DNA of 64,000 nucleotides from Roseiarcus sp963753135. Lineage in GTDB: Bacteria; Pseudomonadota; Alphaproteobacteria; Rhizobiales; Beijerinckiaceae. Both the position numbers and the translations under genes were made by a program. Of the stretch, positions 1-7,927 are shown one piece after another. Location of the stretch: NCBI GenBank assembly GCA_963753135.1, contig CAVWBA010000018.1, positions 1 to 64,000 of the forward strand, read 5' to 3'. Under the pieces are notes generated by a model. It was not told where the DNA came from and did not search any database. It saw nothing but the letters and a program-made list of their open reading frames with translations. Every line of letters begins with the position of its first letter. The stretch's first letter is position 1.

Positions 1-96
1 GCACCGAGACCGCTAATTGGGCGATTCCCCGGTTGCGTCGAAGCTCCGTCGATTCCATTTGATACGGCTCAGGCTTCCTGAGTGGCGAGCGTCCAA

Positions 97-517
97 ATGA
101 ACAGTGAACCAAAGCGCGCCACCGGCGGCTGCCTGTGCGGGGCGTTGCGCTATGAGGCGATCGGCGAGCCGATCGCCTCGGGCCATTGCTATTGCGTCGA
201 TTGCCGCAGGGCGTCGGGCTCGGGCTTCATCCCCTTCATGGGCTTCAAGGCCGAGGCCGTCCGCTTCGCCGGCGAAGCGCGCGCGTTCCGCTCGAAAGCG
301 GCCAATGGCGGCGACGCGGTCCGCAACCGCTGCGCCCTATGCATGAGCCTCGTGTTCGGCGGCGAGCTGGATAAGACCGAACTCGTACACGCTCTACGCC
401 GGCTCGCTCGACGACCCCTCGGCGTTCCACCCGACCATCGCCATCTTCGCCGAAGACCGGCCGGATTGGGCGATCATCCCGCCGGGTTTTAGGGTTTTCG
501 AGCGGATGCCGGGTTAA
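97..517 (+). pseudogene. GFA-family (Mss4-fold) zinc protein, frameshifted
   Basis: Glutathione-dependent formaldehyde-activating (GFA) family protein, interrupted. The first ~95 residues carry the zinc-ligand cysteines typical of the family: CLCG at residues 12-15, the cluster HCYCVDC, and a later CALC pair. The open frame then runs into unrelated sequence, while the family-like C terminus (TLYAGSLDDPS, HPTIAIF, RPDWAIIPPG) is readable in the next frame and stops at TAA 515-517. One base gained or lost between about 375 and 389 explains this. ATG 97 is chosen because the cysteine motif follows twelve residues later; an in-frame GTG lies at 82. The family name is historical and many members have no proven formaldehyde role, so the substrate is unknown. 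The first 96 bases of the window show nothing else. Confidence 0.75.
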
Positions 518-1560
518 GGGCGATCGAATTTAGCCGTGATGGATCCTTTGCGCGACGCTCGATAGCCCACAAAGCCGAGGCCCGCAAAGCCGACCAGCAT
601 CATCGCCCAGGTCGAGGGCTCGGGGACCGCATTGAGCGCGTTGAGGGCGAATTCCGCCGCCAAGAGATGGCCGGCGGCGGTCGGGTGAACGTCGTCCCAG
701 AAAAGATACTTGTTCTGGTCAGACGGATCCGTTGAGCAAAGCGTGCCTGAGTTGGGATCGGTGAAGCTGCCGGTCCAGCACGGATCGCTCACGTTGGTGA
801 AGCCAAATTCGGAGGGATCAGCCTTAATCTCTCCGAGCAGATCGTAGGTGTCCAGGGTAAAGACCTTCAGTCCATCCAGCTGCGTGAGACCCTCGAGCAC
901 CGAGACGTTGAACGATGCCGCCAGGCCGCTCGCGAGACCCTGAAGCGCCGTGCCGTCGAAGCGCGGGGTCAGCCCGAGGTTCGGCACTTCGTAGAACAGC
1001 AACGATTGCGCTCCAAGCCCAACCAGGGTCTTGACGGAGTCGATCGTGTTGGTCTCGGCCTGGGAGACAACCGTCTGAACTTCCGACAGCGAGATCTTGC
1101 CCCCGACGAATTCCCCCAACGCGTTCATGATGTCATTGGCGCCAATGTCGAGCGTATAGAGCGCGCCTTTGACTGGATTCGGGTCCACAAGATTGAATGC
1201 GCTGATCTGGTCGGGAAGATCGATGTGGATCGGGCTGTTCGGGTCGAACGGATTGATGTCGGTCGGCCCGGTCTGCGCGCCCCCGAAGGCGTAATTGGTT
1301 CCGTCGTTAGACGTGAGAAATGGCTTCATCGGGCCAAGGCCCAGCATTTGCGACAGATCCTCCACCCAGGTCGGGCCGTTGCTGAAATGGCCGTCGACAT
1401 AGGGCGCGAGCGGAATCGCGCCCGCGGATTCGGAGTAAAGGTTGCCGGCGTCCGAAAGGCTGTCGCCAAACGCAAAAATGGCCGTATAGGCGGCGGCCGC
1501 AGGCGTGCACGCGCAGGCCAGGGCAACCACGAAAGCCGCGAGACTTAGCTTCCTGTTCAT
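514..1560 (-). CDS. GDSL/SGNH-type esterase with PEP-CTERM anchor
   Basis: Secreted lipase/esterase of the GDSL (SGNH) family. An N-terminal signal peptide ends near the AAAA run around residue 21-24. Block I is FGDSLSDAGN with the nucleophile at Ser34; a block III-like GANDIMNA and block V DDVHPTAAGH (catalytic Asp/His) follow, so all catalytic elements are present. The C terminus has a PEP-CTERM sorting signal: VPEPSTWAMM, a hydrophobic span, then GYRASRK. The PEPxWAMM form is usual in alphaproteobacteria. Such proteins are processed by an exosortase/archaeosortase-type enzyme, which is not in this window. After the basic cluster there is an unusual ten-residue extension. GGGGAGA precedes the ATG at a proper distance. 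The 3' end overlaps the restored end of the GFA gene by 4 bases on the opposite strand. Confidence 0.85.
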   Translation of the reverse strand: MNRKLSLAAFVVALACACTPAAAAYTAIFAFGDSLSDAGNLYSESAGAIPLAPYVDGHFSNGPTWVEDLSQMLGLGPMKPFLTSNDGTNYAFGGAQTGPTDINPFDPNSPIHIDLPDQISAFNLVDPNPVKGALYTLDIGANDIMNALGEFVGGKISLSEVQTVVSQAETNTIDSVKTLVGLGAQSLLFYEVPNLGLTPRFDGTALQGLASGLAASFNVSVLEGLTQLDGLKVFTLDTYDLLGEIKADPSEFGFTNVSDPCWTGSFTDPNSGTLCSTDPSDQNKYLFWDDVHPTAAGHLLAAEFALNALNAVPEPSTWAMMLVGFAGLGFVGYRASRKGSITAKFDRP

Positions 1561-1771
1561 GGGTCATTCTCCCCGAACGAGACGACTATCATTACCCTCT
1601 CGCGGCGGACAAGAGGCGGGCGGAGCCGTTTGCGGGACTCACCCCTATCGCGACCGGTAGCCAGAAAGACCTACGAGCCAGCTCACACGCCAAGAGCGTC
1701 GCCCACGCCTCGCGTCACCTCAAAGACGCCGCGGCTGTCGCGATCGGCGTCGAGCGCGGAGATGAATAGCA

Positions 1772-1800
1772 TCGACACTTTGGCCGCCGTGATGTAAGCA
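1772..1800 (+). promoter_or_regulatory. putative tetR promoter
   Basis: TCGACA at 1772-1777 (one mismatch to TTGACA) is followed after 17 bases by TAAGCA at 1795-1800, which lies inside the palindromic operator. The predicted transcription start would fall at about 1807-1809, on the ATG of the regulator, which suggests a leaderless mRNA. The same geometry recurs at 2499-2526. This is inferred from sequence only. Confidence 0.4.
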
Positions 1801-1810
1801 TTCCTTACAT
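1792..1810. promoter_or_regulatory. palindromic operator overlapping the tetR start codon
   Basis: Perfect inverted repeat ATGTAAG-N5-CTTACAT. The right arm includes the first two bases of the ATG at 1809. A 14-of-19 match to the same site occurs at 2518-2536 in front of the next gene, so this is very probably the binding site of the TetR-type protein encoded immediately downstream, giving autoregulation. Confidence 0.65.
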
Positions 1811-2456
1811 GAGCTGGAAGGACAAGCCCGGCGAGCGCGATGGCCCGCGCGGCTATCATCACGGCAATTTGCGCGAGGCGCTGATCCGCGCCGCGCTGGA
1901 ATTGATCGCGACCAAGGGGACGGCCGGATTCACCTTCGCCGAGGCGGCCCGCTTCGCCGGGGTGAGCCCCGCGGCGCCCTATCGGCATTTCCGCGACCGC
2001 GATGAATTGATGGCGAGCGTGGCTTTGCGCGGCTTCGAGCAGTTCGAGGCGGCGCTCAAGCGCGCGTGGGATGGCGGGCGTCCGGACGCCTTCACCGCCT
2101 TGGATCGGCTCGGCAAGGCCTATCTCGACTTCGCGCACGGCGAGCCGGCCTTCTATTCGGCAATGTTCGAGGCCGGCGTTCCGGTCGGCGCCAACCCTGC
2201 GCTGCGGGACGCCGGCGAACGCGCTTTCGCCGTATTGCGCGGCGCGGCCGAAGCGATCTGCGCTGCAATGCCCTCGGCAGGCCGTCCGCCCGCGCTCATG
2301 GTCGCGCTCCACATCTGGGCCATCGCCCATGGGGTGGCGTCGCTCTTCGGACGCGCCGACGGCGCGCAACGCGCCCTGCCCATGTCGGCGGCGGAACTCC
2401 TCGAGGCGCATGTGCTGGTCTATTTGCGCGGGCTCGGGGTGAATGCCGGGCCGTGA
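1809..2456 (+). CDS. TetR/AcrR-family regulator (WHG-type C-terminal domain)
   Basis: Transcriptional regulator of 215 residues. The N-terminal helix-turn-helix is typical of TetR proteins: YHHGNLREALIRAALELI, then FTFAEAARFAGVSPAAPYRHF as turn and recognition helix around residues 38-58 and DRDELMASVALRGF. The C-terminal ligand domain resembles the TetR C-terminal class with a WHG/WAIAHGVASLF motif. There is no upstream ribosome-binding site, and the start codon overlaps a perfect palindrome, so the mRNA may be leaderless. No other ATG lies before the HTH, which supports this start. The downstream DUF2852 gene has a similar operator, so it is the likely target. The inducing ligand is unknown. 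Confidence 0.85.
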   Translation: MSWKDKPGERDGPRGYHHGNLREALIRAALELIATKGTAGFTFAEAARFAGVSPAAPYRHFRDRDELMASVALRGFEQFEAALKRAWDGGRPDAFTALDRLGKAYLDFAHGEPAFYSAMFEAGVPVGANPALRDAGERAFAVLRGAAEAICAAMPSAGRPPALMVALHIWAIAHGVASLFGRADGAQRALPMSAAELLEAHVLVYLRGLGVNAGP

Positions 2457-2498
2457 GGATCTTCCGCCTCCGCCGTCGAGGTCGCGGACCAAACCAGC

Positions 2499-2536
2499 TT
2501 GACAGCAAACAGTCTTGAAGTAAATGTTCATTACAT
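2499..2536 (+). promoter_or_regulatory. promoter and second TetR operator upstream of DUF2852 gene
   Basis: A consensus TTGACA (2499-2504) is followed after 16 bases by TAAATG (2521-2526). Overlapping this -10 region is AAGTAAATGTTCATTACAT (2518-2536), which matches the tetR operator at 14 of 19 positions, including the whole right arm except one base. Binding here would block the -10 region. This ties the DUF2852 gene to the TetR-type regulator upstream. Confidence 0.6.
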
Positions 2537-2555
2537 TCACACGCGAGGACGCGCC

Positions 2556-3014
2556 ATGCCAATCATTCTGACGGTTTTGGGGTTCATGTGGTGGTGGCCG
2601 ATCGGCCTCGTGCTCCTGGCTCTCTTTCTCGGACGGGGGAAGTTCGGGTGCTGGCGCCATCTCTCTTACGCAGGGGATTCGCCGATGTTTGACAGGGATC
2701 GCGGCCGGGACCGGTGGGAACGCAAGATGACCCGCCTGCAGGACAAAATGGACAAGGTGCGGGACCGCGTGGATCGCTTCAGAGGCGCGGGCGACTGGTT
2801 TGGCCCGACGACGAGCGGCAACCGCGCCTTCGACGACTATCGCGCCGAGACGCTGAAGCGCCTCGAGGAGGAGCAGCGGGAGTTCAAGGATTTCCTTGGC
2901 CGGCTGCGCTTCGCCAGGGACCGGGCCGAGTTCGATCAGTTCATGACCGAGCGGCGCAACCGGCCCTCCGAGCCGGATTCGCAAGCCCAGCCGCCCGCTC
3001 CGCCGCGCGACTAA
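2556..3014 (+). CDS. DUF2852-domain protein
   Basis: Protein of 152 residues matching the DUF2852 family of Hyphomicrobiales. It has one N-terminal membrane segment (ILTVLGFMWWWPIGLVLLAL, residues ~3-22) followed by a short Cys-containing stretch (GKFGCW), a charged helical region and the conserved C-terminal helix (FDDYRAETLKRLEEEQREFK, then RDRAEFDQFMTERRNRP), then a Pro/Gln-rich tail. It is likely an inner-membrane protein with a cytoplasmic coiled-coil-like part; function unknown. ATG 2556 is chosen over earlier in-frame starts because the hydrophobic segment begins directly after it and GAGGA precedes it. The gene is preceded by the TetR-type operator. A strong hairpin follows. Confidence 0.8.
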   Translation: MPIILTVLGFMWWWPIGLVLLALFLGRGKFGCWRHLSYAGDSPMFDRDRGRDRWERKMTRLQDKMDKVRDRVDRFRGAGDWFGPTTSGNRAFDDYRAETLKRLEEEQREFKDFLGRLRFARDRAEFDQFMTERRNRPSEPDSQAQPPAPPRD

Positions 3015-3022
3015 CTCTTCAA

Positions 3023-3084
3023 AAGAGCGGCGGCTCTTAGCCCAAGTCTTCGTGAGCGGGGCGTCCCTAAAAGGGCGCCCCGCT
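3023..3084 (+). terminator. hairpin pair downstream of DUF2852 gene
   Basis: Two hairpins in tandem: AAGAGC-GGCG-GCTCTT at 3023-3038, and a longer one at 3055-3084 with a perfect 9-bp arm AGCGGGGCG/CGCCCCGCT continued by CCC/GGG around the loop TAAAA. There is no U-tract after the second stem. It is a likely transcription end or mRNA stabiliser. Confidence 0.6.
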
Positions 3085-3223
3085 TGCACGTCAAGGCGGC
3101 CTCGGAGCCGCCAACGGTGACAACCGGTCTCGGGGCCGAACAGGTCGTAATACGCAAGTACAAAACTCATCGAGGGTTTTCAAAAATGGACCGGAAAATC
3201 CGTAGGCGCCCCAATCGAACGAA

Positions 3224-3319
3224 GTGCACCTGATCTGGCTTGTTCTCGTCGTAATCTTCGTCCTTCTCGCCATTGCAATCGCCGCGGTCAGCTCCCTTTC
3301 AGGTGGCCCGCGTCAGTGA
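3224..3319 (+). CDS. possible small hydrophobic membrane peptide
   Basis: A 31-codon frame starting at GTG 3224 after an in-frame stop at 3203-3205. It encodes a nearly continuous hydrophobic segment (LIWLVLVVIFVLLAIAIAAV) ending SSLSGGPRQ. No clear ribosome-binding site is seen and I recognise no family. It may be a true small membrane protein or chance. Confidence 0.3.
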   Translation: MHLIWLVLVVIFVLLAIAIAAVSSLSGGPRQ

Positions 3320-3419
3320 GCAGGTAAGAGCCCCGCCCTCTCGGTTGCCCGGGACAAGGGCGCCGCCTCGCCTCCGCGCGCCGTTTCTGTATAGTGCCCG
3401 CGACCGATCGGAGTCGCTG

Positions 3420-3668
3420 GTGCCCGCTCAATTCTCGTGTTCTTTCGGCTCGCGCACGCGCTTGAAGGCGCTCGCCGCGCTGCTCGCGCTTTGTCTGGCG
3501 GGTTGCGGCAAATATGGCGCGCTGGAGCCGCCGCCCGACCCCAATGCGCCGCCCAAACCCGCCAATACGAGCTCGAACCCGAACCAAATGAACGTCCTGG
3601 CCAAGCCGTCGATCCCTCCGATCCTGCCGCCGAAGCAGCCGTTCTTCCTCGATTTCCTGCTGAAATAA
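3420..3668 (+). CDS. lptM: LptM-like small lipoprotein upstream of lysA
   Basis: Small lipoprotein of about 82 residues: basic N terminus, hydrophobic stretch ALAALLALCLAGC with lipobox LAGC, then GKYGALEPPPDPNAPPKP and a Pro/Asn-rich tail. This layout and its position directly before lysA (13 bases between) match the lipoprotein family (YifL/LptM) that in enterobacteria helps assemble the LptDE lipopolysaccharide translocon. GTG 3420 is my start; a TTG at 3462 would also give a proper lipoprotein signal. Likely co-transcribed with lysA. Role in this organism is inferred from family only. Confidence 0.65.
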   Translation: MPAQFSCSFGSRTRLKALAALLALCLAGCGKYGALEPPPDPNAPPKPANTSSNPNQMNVLAKPSIPPILPPKQPFFLDFLLK

Positions 3669-3681
3669 GCCAACCAGACCA

Positions 3682-4950
3682 ATGCGTCCTTTCACCTATC
3701 GCAACGGCGCTCTTCACGCCGAGGACGTCCCTTTGGCGGCGATCGCTGAAGCCGTCGGCACGCCCTTCTACTGTTACTCGAGCGCGGCGATTGCGGGGAG
3801 TTTCGAGGCGTTTCGGGACGCGTTCGCTGGGCAGAACGCGCTCATTTCCTATGCGATGAAGGCCAATTCGAATCAGGCGGTGCTGACGACGCTGGCCAAG
3901 CTGGGCGCGGGCATGGATGTCGTCAGCGAGGGGGAACTGAGACGATCTTTGGCCGTGGGCGTGCCCGGAGAGCGGATCATCTTCTCCGGCGTCGGCAAAA
4001 CGCTGGCCGAGATGAACCTTGGGCTCACCGAGAAAATCTTCTGCTTCAACATCGAGTCGGAGCCGGAACTGGAGGCGCTTTCGCGAGCGGCCTCAAGCCG
4101 CGGCGCCGTTGCGCCGATCGCCATCCGCGTCAATCCCGACATCGATGCGCTGACCCACGCCAAGATCGCGACCGGCAAGTCCGAGAACAAGTTCGGCGTG
4201 CCGATCTCGCGCGCCCGTGATGTGTACGCCTACGCCCGCACCCTTCCGGGCTTAAGCGTCCACGGGGTCGACATGCATATCGGCTCGCAGATCACCGACC
4301 TTCAGCCGTTCGATGACGCCTTCGCGCTGCTCGCCGACTTCGTCCATGCGCTGAGGGCTGATGGGCACACTATCGAGCATGTCGATCTGGGCGGCGGCCT
4401 CGGCATCGCTTATCGCAACGACAACAATCCGCCTCCATCGCCGGAGCAATACGCCAAAGTCGTCGCGAAGCGCACCGCGGCGCTCGGCTGCCAGGTGATC
4501 CTGGAGCCGGGCCGAGCGATCGTCGGCAATGCGGGAGCGTTGGTCGCTTCGGTCATTTATCTCAAGAAGGGCGAGAACAAGCGTTTCGTCATCGTCGACG
4601 CCGCGATGAACGATCTTGTCCGGCCCACGCTTTACGACGCGCATCATGAGATTCTGCCGGTGAATGAGTCGCAGCCGGGCGCTTATCTCTCGCGAAGCGA
4701 CGTAGTTGGCCCGGTCTGCGAAAGCGGCGATTATCTCGCGCTTGACCGCGACTTGCCCGACCTTGCCGCGGGCGACCTGATCGCGGTGATGAGCGCCGGC
4801 GCCTATGGCGCCGTGCAGGCAGGGACATACAACACCCGCCTTCTCGTTCCCGAAGTGCTGGTGAAAGGCGCAGACTATGCGGTTGTGAGGCCGAGGCGGA
4901 CTTATGAGGAATTGATCGGCCTCGACACACTTCCGCCGTGGTTCAAGTGA
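3682..4950 (+). CDS. lysA: diaminopimelate decarboxylase
   Basis: Pyridoxal-phosphate enzyme that makes L-lysine from meso-diaminopimelate, the last step of lysine synthesis. At 422 residues it is of normal length. The PLP lysine is K60 in SYAMKANSNQ; further family motifs are HIGSQITDLQPF, the glycine-rich phosphate loop DLGGGLGI, EPGRAIVGNAG, and the active-site cysteine in CESGDYLA. The ATG at 3682 follows the lptM-like gene by 13 bases. The TIGR02302 gene follows after 117 bases, the order seen in many Hyphomicrobiales. Confidence 0.95.
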   Translation: MRPFTYRNGALHAEDVPLAAIAEAVGTPFYCYSSAAIAGSFEAFRDAFAGQNALISYAMKANSNQAVLTTLAKLGAGMDVVSEGELRRSLAVGVPGERIIFSGVGKTLAEMNLGLTEKIFCFNIESEPELEALSRAASSRGAVAPIAIRVNPDIDALTHAKIATGKSENKFGVPISRARDVYAYARTLPGLSVHGVDMHIGSQITDLQPFDDAFALLADFVHALRADGHTIEHVDLGGGLGIAYRNDNNPPPSPEQYAKVVAKRTAALGCQVILEPGRAIVGNAGALVASVIYLKKGENKRFVIVDAAMNDLVRPTLYDAHHEILPVNESQPGAYLSRSDVVGPVCESGDYLALDRDLPDLAAGDLIAVMSAGAYGAVQAGTYNTRLLVPEVLVKGADYAVVRPRRTYEELIGLDTLPPWFK

Positions 4951-5067
4951 CGGTTACGGGAACTGGAATCAGGGCCGAGCGTTCCTTTTGCGGCGCTTTG
5001 GCCTGAAACTTGCGCGGAGGGGATTCGCGCACAATCTAACTCACCAAAGACGGATCACGGCATCGCG

Positions 5068-7746
5068 GTGAAGGACTCGGACAACCCATCGATCGGCGGA
5101 CGGCTCGCGGCGCTCGTGGTCTTGGCGCGACGCGCGCTTCTGGTCGAGCGCGTGTGGCCGCCGCTCGTCTTTGCGCTCGCGGTCTTGATCCTGTTTCTCG
5201 CCGCCTCATGGGCAGGCGCCTGGCAGTTCGCGCCCCGGGTCATTCGCATCGCAGGCGTCGTCCTGTTCGCGCTGGGCGCCGGAGTCGCTCTTTCGCCGCT
5301 CGCGCGATTGCGCCGGCCTGCGGCGCGCGACGCTTTGGCCCGGCTCGATCGCGACTCCAAGGTGAGCCATCGCCCTGCCTCCTCGCTCGCCAATTCGCTC
5401 GCCAACGATCATGGCGACCCGGCCACTGAGGCCCTTTGGGCGGCCCATCGGGCGCGGCTCGAGCGCGAAGTGGACGCCATCCGCGTTTCCCCGCCCTCGC
5501 CCGGCATGGCCGACCGGGACCCCTATGCGTTGCGCTTCGGCGTCGCGTTGCTCGCCTTCGCAACGGCGGTCATCGCTGGACCCGAGATGTACGGCCGCTT
5601 CGCCGCCGCTTTCGACTGGCGCAGCGAAGTGGCCGTCGCGGCGGTGGCGGAAAGCCGCATCGACGCGTGGATCGACCCGCCGCCCTACGCCGGCCAGCCG
5701 CCGCTGGTCATCGATTTCAAGACGGCCGATCCGCAGACGCTGACCGTTCCGGAAAACTCGGTTCTGGTGGTGCACGGCGATCCGAGCGTTGTCGATACGC
5801 GCGTCGAAGGAGGCGTCGCGCCGTCGGAACAGAAAAACCAAACGCATCCGAGCGCCGCGACGGAACAGAAAGCCGCCGCCCCGGCGAGCGGCGCGCCTGC
5901 CAGCGCCTCAGCCGCGAGCGCTCCGACCGAAAAGCGGTGGACCATCCATGGGCCCGGCAAGGCGACGATTCTGCGCGGCGGCCAACCCGCGGCGGTCGCC
6001 GTCTTCGCCGTCACCCCGGCCGGCGTTCCGACGATTGTCTCAACCGAGGACCCTCGCGCCAATCTCAGCGGCACGTTGACGCTTGCCTACCGGACCCAGG
6101 ATCGGTTTGGGCTCGCCACCGCCCGGGCGGACTTCGCCCGTCTCCAGGAGGGTTCCGGCCCTGCGCTGCGTACCCTGGCGCCGCCGCCGCAGGCGGCCCT
6201 GCAGCTGCCGCCGACCGCCAACGGCGTCGGTGACGGGCGTACGACTGTCGACCTCTCGGAGCACCCTTGGGCGGGGGCCAAAGTGACGATGCGGCTCAGC
6301 GCAGTCAGCATCTCAGGCAAGACCGGCGAGAGCGCGCCGATCGAAGTGACGCTGCCGCAGCGGATCTTCCACAATCCGCTCGCCCGCGCTCTCGTCGAGC
6401 AGCGCCGCAACCTGATCATGGACCCGGATCATGAGCCCAAACGCGTCGCGACGGCGCTGACCGGACTCTCGGTCGCGCCGGAATTGTTCGACACGCCCGC
6501 CAATATCTATCTCGGTCTCAAGCAGGCCAAGACCTCGCTCGACCACGCCCGCAGCGACGCTGATCTGCTTGACGTCGCGGCGCTCTTGTGGGCGATGGCG
6601 CAGCAGCTCGAGAACGGCGACGCCACGCAGGCCCAGCGCGACCTGCGCGCTGCCGAGCAGGCGCTACGCGAGGCGCTGCAGCGCGGCGCGAGCGATGAGG
6701 AAATCAAGAAGCTCATGCAGCAATTGCGAGAGGCCGCCAACCGCTTCATGAGCGAAATGGCGCGCAACTCGCCAGAGAGCAGTCCCGAGGACCAGAACGT
6801 TCAGTCGCAAGATATGGACAAGATGATGGACCGGATGGAGGATGCCGCGCGCAACGGCTCGCGCGAAGACGCGCAGGCCATGCTCGACCAGATGCAGGAG
6901 ATGTTCGAGAACATGCGCAGCGCGCAGGACGGCCAGGAAAGCCCGGCCGAACGCGAAATGCGCAAGCAGATCGGCGAGCTCGAAAAACTCCTTCGCGACC
7001 AGCAGGCTTTGCGCGACGACACGTTCCGCAGCGACCAGAAAGACCGCGCGCGCAAGCGGGCACGGCGCAACCAATCGTCGCCGGATCAGCAGGACTCCCA
7101 GGGACAACAGGACCAGGATGGCTCGAACGCGCCCGACCAGGGCGACAATGATTCCGATCAGTCCGACCAACAGGGTCAGGACCAGGCTGACCAGGGCCAA
7201 CAGGGCCAACCGCAGCTTGGGGACCGCCAGCAGGAGCTGCGCGACCGCTTGGCCGAATTGCAGCGCAAGCTGAAGAGCTTAGGCATGAAGGGCGAGAAGG
7301 GTTTCGACGACGCGCAAGGCGACATGAAGGAAGCGGAAGGGGACCTCAAGGGCGGTCAGGGCAAAGCCGGCCAGAGCGGGCAGAGCGGCGGCAAGGGCGC
7401 CGCGGTCGACGCGCAGGGACGCGCGCTCGAGGCTTTGCGCGACGGCGCCCAGGGGCTGCAGAAGCAGATGGAAGGCCAAGGTGGGCAGGGCAAGGGCCGC
7501 AACGGCAGGGGCAATTATGTCGCGCGCAGGTCCCGGTCGGGCGAAATGCCGAGCGACGACCCCCTCGGCCGGGGAGCGGAAGGCGAGAAAGGCCGTGAGG
7601 ATGGGCCGCTCAAGGAGTCAGCGGGCGCAGTCGAGCGCGCGCGCCGGGTCATGGAAGAGCTGCGCCGTCGCCTTGCCGATCCCAACCGCGCGGTGGATGA
7701 GCGCGACTACCTCGAACGTCTGATCAAGCGGGACTCAGGGCCTTAA
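5068..7746 (+). CDS. TIGR02302 / DUF4175-family membrane protein
   Basis: Large protein of 892 residues. Two N-terminal membrane segments (PPLVFALAVLILFLAASWA near 31-50 and VIRIAGVVLFALGAGVAL near 58-77) and a third near residue 153 are followed by a periplasm-like region, then a long hydrophilic, helix-prone C-terminal half. Between about residues 620 and 800 it is extremely rich in Gln, Asp, Gly, Ser and Lys (runs such as DQGDNDSDQSDQQGQDQADQ) and is probably disordered. The arrangement and position after lysA fit the TIGR02302/DUF4175 family of alphaproteobacteria, whose function is unknown. A GTG start at 5068 is used; no ATG lies nearby. A hairpin follows at 7760. Confidence 0.8.
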   Translation: MKDSDNPSIGGRLAALVVLARRALLVERVWPPLVFALAVLILFLAASWAGAWQFAPRVIRIAGVVLFALGAGVALSPLARLRRPAARDALARLDRDSKVSHRPASSLANSLANDHGDPATEALWAAHRARLEREVDAIRVSPPSPGMADRDPYALRFGVALLAFATAVIAGPEMYGRFAAAFDWRSEVAVAAVAESRIDAWIDPPPYAGQPPLVIDFKTADPQTLTVPENSVLVVHGDPSVVDTRVEGGVAPSEQKNQTHPSAATEQKAAAPASGAPASASAASAPTEKRWTIHGPGKATILRGGQPAAVAVFAVTPAGVPTIVSTEDPRANLSGTLTLAYRTQDRFGLATARADFARLQEGSGPALRTLAPPPQAALQLPPTANGVGDGRTTVDLSEHPWAGAKVTMRLSAVSISGKTGESAPIEVTLPQRIFHNPLARALVEQRRNLIMDPDHEPKRVATALTGLSVAPELFDTPANIYLGLKQAKTSLDHARSDADLLDVAALLWAMAQQLENGDATQAQRDLRAAEQALREALQRGASDEEIKKLMQQLREAANRFMSEMARNSPESSPEDQNVQSQDMDKMMDRMEDAARNGSREDAQAMLDQMQEMFENMRSAQDGQESPAEREMRKQIGELEKLLRDQQALRDDTFRSDQKDRARKRARRNQSSPDQQDSQGQQDQDGSNAPDQGDNDSDQSDQQGQDQADQGQQGQPQLGDRQQELRDRLAELQRKLKSLGMKGEKGFDDAQGDMKEAEGDLKGGQGKAGQSGQSGGKGAAVDAQGRALEALRDGAQGLQKQMEGQGGQGKGRNGRGNYVARRSRSGEMPSDDPLGRGAEGEKGREDGPLKESAGAVERARRVMEELRRRLADPNRAVDERDYLERLIKRDSGP

Positions 7747-7759
7747 GGGCAACTCGGCG

Positions 7760-7778
7760 TGCAGGCGCTTTGCCTGCA
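7760..7778 (+). terminator. short perfect hairpin after TIGR02302 gene
   Basis: TGCAGGC-GCTTT-GCCTGCA forms a perfect 7-bp stem 14 bases after the stop codon. There is no strong U-tract. Confidence 0.45.
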
Positions 7779-7845
7779 ACGGAGGTCTTCAGTCGCTTGG
7801 CCATAATTTGCCTGGAGCTCGTGCGCGACCGGCAGCGATTTTTTC

Positions 7846-7875
7846 GCGCGGCCGCATGATGGATTGCGCGGCCGC
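7846..7875. repeat. twin GCGCGGCCGC direct repeat upstream of acyl-CoA ligase
   Basis: The ten bases GCGCGGCCGC occur twice (7846-7855, 7866-7875), twenty bases apart, each holding the self-palindrome GCGGCCGC. They lie just upstream of an AT-rich stretch CATAATAAATAG (7886-7897) that could be a -10 region. Two helical turns of spacing suggests a regulator site, but this is inference. The rest of 7747-7927 shows nothing. Confidence 0.3.
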
Positions 7876-7927
7876 AAAAGCCGCGCATAATAAATAGAAG
7901 CAAGGCCGTCGACGAGATCCGTTTCGT

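Noticed and set aside
1683..3170. A 495-residue minus-strand frame opposite the tetR and DUF2852 genes
   Set aside because: It lies antisense to two well-recognised genes and has the low-complexity Arg/Ala/Pro composition of a GC-rich shadow frame.
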